From Candidatus Zixiibacteriota bacterium (lineage in GTDB: Bacteria > Zixibacteria > MSB-5A5 > SM1-73): a DNA stretch of 6,079 bases. The stretch covers positions 1 to 6,079 of the forward strand of contig JALHUP010000352.1 of the NCBI GenBank assembly GCA_022866585.1, given 5' to 3'. Made by a program: the position numbers and the translations under genes. Positions 1 through 3,137 of the stretch are shown piece by piece (the stretch's first letter is position 1; every line of letters begins with the position of its first letter). The notes beneath the pieces are model-generated. The model saw only the letters and a program-made list of their open reading frames with translations. It did no database searches and was not told the origin of the DNA.

Positions 1-1350
1 AGGGTGGATACTTTGACTTTGCCTATCGGGGCTTCATTCAAAGATAGCTCAAATGGGAGAGGACTATTTGAATTTCATCCATTGTATTTTCAAGCAGGTA
101 TTTATCATGTGACCTTCATCGCTCGGGATGCAGTGGGGGCAGCTGACAGCGAGGTGGTGGAGATCACGGTGATCGATGCGGGCAATCAGACTCCGGTTCT
201 TGACTCCATAGGTCCCAAGACGGTGCAGGAGACAAAATGGCTGAACTTCGCGATAAGGGCTTCAGATGCGGACAGCACCTTCCCCAGGTTAAGGGCAAGC
301 AATATGCCACCCGGTGCTGCTTTCAACGATAACGGAAACGGAACCGGTAGCCTTGGTTACCATCCCGACTACTATGCAGACAGCGTTTACTACGTTGTTT
401 TCAAAGCTATAGACGCGGTGGATACACTTCTGATAGACTCAGAGGTGGTTAAAATCACGGTTATTGATGTTAATCGGCCTCCCCAGATTCGCATCCAGCC
501 CAATTTAACCACATTCGAAGTGAATGAAGGGGGCAGCGTCACGTTTTTAGTTATTGGAACCGATCCGGATAGCGTTATTCCCTCAGTCCACGTCAAATCG
601 CTTCCTAACAATGCTACCTTTGTGGATAGTGGAAATGGAACCGGAGTATTCGTCTTCCGTCCAGACTATACTCAAGGTGACCTTCCACCTGCAATTTACA
701 AAGTTTATCCATATGTGGTGGATGGAGGATATCCTCAGGATACGGTATGGGATGATACTACTACCGCCCGTTCAATCTGGGTATATAACGTTCCAGTGGC
801 CCCGGTGATTGAACCTATAAACGATACCAGCATTACAGAGGGACAAACTTTAAAGATTAGGGTCAAAGCTACCCATCCAGTAGGACCACCTACTTTAAAA
901 GCCATTAATTTGCCTACCAATGCTACATTTAAAGATAGTGGGGGTGGAATAGGGGGCTTTGTATTCACGCCCTCCTACACCCAAGCTGGGGTATATGGGG
1001 TTACCTTCATCGCCACCAAGGAAAAGGCCGACAGCGAATTTGTTCAGATAACGGTAATAGAGGCGGGAAATAAGCCTCCGGTTTTGGCTCCTTTAATCGA
1101 CAGCACGGCGGTGTGTATAGGTGATACCTTTAAATTGCATCCCCGAGCCACGGATCCAGACGGTCCCAGCCTCACCTTAAGCGCCAGCCCCCTGCCCACT
1201 AATTCGGATTTCCACGATAGTGGAAATGGAGGAGGTTTGTTCAGGTTCTACCCGGACAGCACTCAGAAAGATTCGGTATATCATGTCGCCTTCGTTGCCT
1301 CCGATGGCTCCTTAGCTGATACCGAGATCGTAGCTATGCGAGTCGTTACC
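1..1350 (+). repeat. Tandem Ig/cadherin-like protein repeat array
   Basis: Five copies (the first truncated by the window edge) of a module of roughly 90-105 codons. The protein repeats are diverged, but some DNA identity survives around the DSGNG turn: the 15 bases at 625-639 and 1216-1230 are identical, and related sequence occurs near 46 and 928. The third module is longest because of an insertion containing a Gly-Tyr-Pro and Asp-rich stretch (around 722-768). The fifth contains the only cysteine of the array (Val-Cys-Ile, near 1113). Confidence 0.8.
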
Positions 1351-1557
1351 TTTATTCGTGGTGATGCCAACGGAGATGGATTCATCGATGGGGCAGACAT
1401 AGTATATCTGGTAAACTATCTGTATATTAAGGGTCCTGCCCCAATTCCTCTGCAAGCGGGAGATGCTAACAATGATGGGGCAGTAGACGCCGCTGATATA
1501 GTTTACTTAACAAATTATCTTTACCTGCACGGTCCGCACCCCCCGGGCAAGAGCTGA
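1..1557 (+). CDS. Secreted/surface protein with tandem Ig-like repeats and C-terminal dockerin (5' partial)
   Basis: The frame is open from the first base of the window, and the GTG at position 4 falls inside a repeat module, so it is not the start: the N-terminus and any signal peptide lie upstream. Counting from the codon at 4, one partial module (1-59) is followed by four Ig/cadherin-like modules at about 60-157, 158-264, 265-356 and 357-449. Each has a 'PPVL..I' opening, a 'DSGNGxGxFxFxP' turn-strand motif in the middle and a 'DSExVxITVI' final strand. A type I dockerin-like pair of calcium loops follows at 452-513, then a short Pro/Gly tail. Such modules are known as rigid extracellular spacers or adhesins, and the dockerin presumably binds calcium and may attach the protein to a partner. 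No catalytic domain is visible in this part; one could lie upstream. Function beyond adhesion or structure is not assignable. Confidence 0.9.
   Translation, partial: RVDTLTLPIGASFKDSSNGRGLFEFHPLYFQAGIYHVTFIARDAVGAADSEVVEITVIDAGNQTPVLDSIGPKTVQETKWLNFAIRASDADSTFPRLRASNMPPGAAFNDNGNGTGSLGYHPDYYADSVYYVVFKAIDAVDTLLIDSEVVKITVIDVNRPPQIRIQPNLTTFEVNEGGSVTFLVIGTDPDSVIPSVHVKSLPNNATFVDSGNGTGVFVFRPDYTQGDLPPAIYKVYPYVVDGGYPQDTVWDDTTTARSIWVYNVPVAPVIEPINDTSITEGQTLKIRVKATHPVGPPTLKAINLPTNATFKDSGGGIGGFVFTPSYTQAGVYGVTFIATKEKADSEFVQITVIEAGNKPPVLAPLIDSTAVCIGDTFKLHPRATDPDGPSLTLSASPLPTNSDFHDSGNGGGLFRFYPDSTQKDSVYHVAFVASDGSLADTEIVAMRVVTFIRGDANGDGFIDGADIVYLVNYLYIKGPAPIPLQAGDANNDGAVDAADIVYLTNYLYLHGPHPPGKS
1357..1542 (+). 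other. Dockerin type I-like domain, two canonical Ca2+ loops
   Basis: Two F-hand repeats are visible. The first loop has Asp454, Asn456, Asp458, Asp462 and Asp465 (numbered from the codon at 4). The second has Asp487, Asn489, Asp491, Asp495 and Asp498. Each loop is followed by a helix reading 'IVYLxNYLY'. Both loops keep all expected calcium ligands (D-x-N-x-D-G-x-x-D-x-x-D). Outside cellulosome-forming clostridia such domains are often found without a matching scaffoldin, so the partner is unknown. Confidence 0.88.
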
Positions 1558-1612
1558 TCGCAAAAATAATTGAAGCCAAAAGATAATGCAGTGAAAATCT
1601 TTGACCAATCCT

Positions 1613-1633
1613 ATGAATCCAGAATTCGGATAA
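1613..1633 (+). repeat. Direct repeat copy 1 (78 bases from copy 2)
   Basis: Twenty-one bases starting ATGAATCC and containing AGAATTCGGA match 1691-1711 at all but two positions. A TCCT lies just before each copy, offset by one base. This copy lies in the 160-base gap between the first and second genes and does not open a reading frame of any length. Confidence 0.7.
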
Positions 1634-1690
1634 GGCTTCTTCTCGACTTATGATTTCACCGTTAGGGACGAATCAGTTATACCGGTCCTG

Positions 1691-1711
1691 ATGGATCCAG
1701 AATTCGGAGAA
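1691..1711 (+). repeat. Direct repeat copy 2, overlapping the second gene's RBS region
   Basis: Second copy of the 21-base repeat (ATGGATCC, then AGAATTCGGA). It contains adjacent GGATCC and GAATTC hexamers and supplies the GGAG used as Shine-Dalgarno for the start at 1718. The ATG at its left end is in frame with the gene but has no Shine-Dalgarno of its own. Confidence 0.7.
1706..1709 (+). promoter_or_regulatory. Ribosome binding site deciding the start at 1718
   Basis: GGAG ends 8 bases before the ATG at 1718. No comparable sequence precedes the in-frame ATG at 1691. The protein from 1718 opens directly with a Lys/Arg-containing n-region and a hydrophobic core, as expected for a signal peptide, so 1718 is preferred. 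Confidence 0.65.
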
Positions 1712-1717
1712 CCAAAA

Positions 1718-2452
1718 ATGTTTAAGTGTAGATGGTTTTTGACGATGTTATTCTTGGGGATTTTGAACCTGTGGGGGGCAAACTCAGTGACCTTTGCTCA
1801 GGTGGACTATTCGCTATGGATAAGTCAAAGTGTTTTAGCTAATCCCGGAGAAGATGAGGTGTGCCTTTATTTGGTTTTGGCCAAACTCGATTCGGTGGCT
1901 GGATTTGATGTGTTGGTGAAATTTAATCCAGAACTCTTGACTGTCACCGGAGTAGAGCCAGCTTGCCGCTTTCAGCTCTTTAATTATGATCTTTCCCCGC
2001 AAGGCGGGGTGAGAATTATAGCCAGAAGACATGTTTCGGATTCAACCTATCTTTCTCCTCTCCCTCCAGGGAGGGATACTTTGGGGCAAATTTCGGTAAA
2101 GATTACTTCTCAGGATCTTTTGGTCGACATAGAGACGTCCGTGGAGTTTTCAGAGGACCCAAAAACCCCTTATCCTGATAATAGATTGATAGCCCCGGAT
2201 AGCAGTTTCATAGAGGAGCCGGATTTGGAATTGACCGATGGAAGCGTTTTCATAAGACATCCGTTATACGGAGACGTAAACGATGATGGCTATCCCTATA
2301 CTATTGCGGATGCCATATTTTTCTTGAACTTTCTTGCTGGGAGACAAGGACTTACACCACGACAGAAAGCCAATTCAGATGTGACCCGAGATGGAATACA
2401 GGCAAGCATGTCGGATTTTATCAATTTGGTCGCGATCATAACTGAAAATTAA
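1718..2452 (+). CDS. Secreted cohesin-like domain protein with divergent dockerin
   Basis: The product is 244 residues. Residues 1-27 form a Sec signal peptide (Lys3, Arg5, then a hydrophobic core, with likely cleavage after Thr-Phe-Ala). Residues about 29-180 look like a cohesin-type beta-sandwich: the 'VAGFDVLVKFNPELLTVTGV' stretch is the typical strand pair of that fold, followed by 'DTLGQISVKI'. Residues 185-244 form a dockerin-like tail with two loops (Asp186, Asn188, Asp190, Asp198; and Asp221, Thr223, Asp225, Asp233). The gene lies 160 bases after the preceding dockerin gene on the same strand, with no clear terminator between, so they may be cotranscribed. Having both cohesin-like and dockerin-like parts in one small exported protein suggests a role in calcium-dependent assembly or anchoring at the cell surface, but this is inference and no binding partner is shown. 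An upstream start at 1691 would add nine residues. Confidence 0.82.
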   Translation: MFKCRWFLTMLFLGILNLWGANSVTFAQVDYSLWISQSVLANPGEDEVCLYLVLAKLDSVAGFDVLVKFNPELLTVTGVEPACRFQLFNYDLSPQGGVRIIARRHVSDSTYLSPLPPGRDTLGQISVKITSQDLLVDIETSVEFSEDPKTPYPDNRLIAPDSSFIEEPDLELTDGSVFIRHPLYGDVNDDGYPYTIADAIFFLNFLAGRQGLTPRQKANSDVTRDGIQASMSDFINLVAIITEN

Positions 2453-2515
2453 TTCAATCCCGGACGGGTTCCCCCTTGGATAGAACCGGTCTTCTTGGTG
2501 AACTCGATCAAGCCA

Positions 2516-2550
2516 CAAAAAAGAAAAAAAACATAAAGATTGAAAAAAAT
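2516..2550 (+). promoter_or_regulatory. A-tract (UP-like) region upstream of promoter
   Basis: Runs of A (six, eight and seven bases, interrupted by G, CAT and GATTG) sit immediately upstream of the -35 hexamer. Such A-tracts are known to bend DNA and to bind the RNA polymerase alpha subunit; the role here is inferred from position. Confidence 0.45.
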
Positions 2551-2552
2551 AC

Positions 2553-2582
2553 TTGACAAAATGAAATTTGTGTGTTTATTAT
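2553..2582 (+). promoter_or_regulatory. Sigma-70-type promoter for the third gene
   Basis: A perfect TTGACA (2553-2558) and TATTAT (2577-2582, one mismatch to TATAAT) are separated by 18 bases, with A-tracts just upstream. It is the best promoter match I can see in the window. The predicted transcription start is near 2589, about 550 bases before the ATG at 3138. It lies 100 bases after the second gene's stop, so the third gene appears to be transcribed independently. Confidence 0.7.
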
Positions 2583-2710
2583 ATGATGGTTACATGGTTA
2601 GTAGCTTTAAAGTCAAAGACGAATAGCAAGCAGTTGGCAGTTTCTTCTCTTATTTATATTTAAGTTTTTGGCTTTGGTTTCTTTTTCAGGGGGGGAAAGT
2701 CTTCGGGTTC

Positions 2711-2732
2711 GAGATAGACAAAGTCTAATCTC
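2711..2732 (+). other. RNA hairpin, 9 bp with one bulged A
   Basis: GAGAT-AGAC pairs with GTCT-A-ATCTC around an AAA loop. All nine pairs are Watson-Crick and a single A (2727) is bulged. There is no T-run afterwards, so it is not an intrinsic terminator. It sits in the middle of the leader of the third gene. Confidence 0.5.
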
Positions 2733-2791
2733 CTGTTGGGCAGAGAAATTCAAACGTCTTGTAAATCATTATGTTAACTCAAACCTTTAAA

Positions 2792-2835
2792 CTTTCCATC
2801 CCCCGCCAAAGGCGGGGGACATCGGGACTGGAAGG
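2792..2835 (+). other. GC-rich nested hairpin in the leader (terminator-like or dispersed palindrome)
   Basis: The inner stem is eight perfect pairs, CCCCCGCC (2800-2807) with GGCGGGGG (2811-2818), closed by an AAA loop. An outer helix of seven pairs with one G-U can form between 2792-2798 (CTTTCCA) and 2829-2835 (TGGAAGG). The stem is as strong as a terminator stem, but no T-run follows on either strand. It could be a copy of a dispersed palindromic repeat or a transcript-stabilising or pausing structure. Confidence 0.6.
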
Positions 2836-3020
2836 GGGTGAAAGAGGATCCTTTTAAGGTAAAAAGACGAGTTTGTATTTTTGAGGTTTGACGCCGATTT
2901 CATGAGGTTTCATAATATCTGTCCCAGATGGGTTTCCTTTTTCGGGCACCTGCGGGTAGATTTCACCTTGCCAGAGCAGGGGTTCATCCTCAAGGAATCC
3001 GGCGGCCCTTAGAAAGTTTA

Positions 3021-3033
3021 AGAAAGGAGGTGA
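3021..3033 (+). promoter_or_regulatory. Exceptionally strong Shine-Dalgarno sequence
   Basis: Thirteen bases, AGAAAGGAGGTGA, are fully complementary to a 16S rRNA 3' end of the Bacillus type (TCACCTCCTTTCT). This is a longer match than that of any gene in the window, yet the only ORF it serves has eight codons. Confidence 0.65.
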
Positions 3034-3035
3034 AT

Positions 3036-3062
3036 TTGCCTAAGAAGATGGCAGAAGGCTAA
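3036..3062 (+). CDS. Candidate 8-codon upstream ORF (leader peptide)
   Basis: TTG at 3036 lies 5 bases after the GGAGG of the perfect Shine-Dalgarno. It would encode Met-Pro-Lys-Lys-Met-Ala-Glu-Gly and then TAA, ending 75 bases before the third gene's ATG. There is no run of one amino acid as in classic amino-acid attenuators; two consecutive Lys codons are the only notable feature. It may be a translated leader peptide, a ribosome-loading site, or the remnant start of a lost gene. The same frame extends back to an ATG at 2928 (44 codons in total), but without a Shine-Dalgarno there. Confidence 0.3.
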   Translation: MPKKMAEG

Positions 3063-3123
3063 TCCGTTACGGGGCTTTAGTGCCAATTCTTTTATAACCT
3101 TTGTTTAATTTCCTAATTTACTT

Positions 3124-3131
3124 GAAAGGAG
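3124..3131 (+). promoter_or_regulatory. Ribosome binding site of the third gene
   Basis: GAAAGGAG ends 6 bases before the ATG at 3138, in an AT-rich and probably unstructured context. It fixes the start, which is followed directly by a signal peptide. Confidence 0.8.
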
Positions 3132-3137
3132 TAAAAA

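Larger units (their letters stand above)
2589..3137 (+). other. Long structured 5' leader of the third gene
   Basis: About 550 bases with no convincing protein gene longer than about 50 codons. From left to right it holds a U-rich stretch (2641-2687), a run of seven G (2689-2695), a 9-bp hairpin (2711-2732), a GC-rich perfect hairpin (2800-2818), a short CCCA/TGGG hairpin (2923-2932), a very strong Shine-Dalgarno with an 8-codon ORF (3021-3062), and an AT-rich segment leading to the third gene's RBS. I looked for the hallmark motifs of common riboswitches, including cyclic di-GMP-I, and did not recognise any. It may be an uncharacterised regulatory RNA, or simply an old intergenic region. Confidence 0.4.

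Noticed and set aside
4..6. GTG as start codon of the first gene
   Set aside because: The frame is open further upstream, the codon is inside an Ig-like module, and no signal peptide follows.
1601..1654. Possible promoter before the second gene (TTGACC at 1601; TATGAT at 1649)
   Set aside because: The two hexamers are about 42 bases apart and neither has a matching partner at 16-18 bases.
2459..2491. Terminator after the second gene
   Set aside because: Only 4-5 bp hairpins form (CCCG/CGGG; GGTTC/GAACC) and no T-run follows.
2583..2663. 26-codon ORF starting ATGATG just after the promoter
   Set aside because: The ATG lies upstream of the predicted transcription start (about 2589), and there is no ribosome binding site.
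2700..2720. tRNA-like T-loop (GGGTTCGAGA)
   Set aside because: No acceptor stem, D-arm or anticodon arm can be built around it; the segment is better explained by the 2711-2732 hairpin.
2902..3012. 36-codon ORF from ATG 2902 (open back to 2863) in the leader
   Set aside because: There is no Shine-Dalgarno at usable spacing and the product resembles nothing known. The length is within chance expectation, and an overlapping 44-codon frame from 2928 is equally open.
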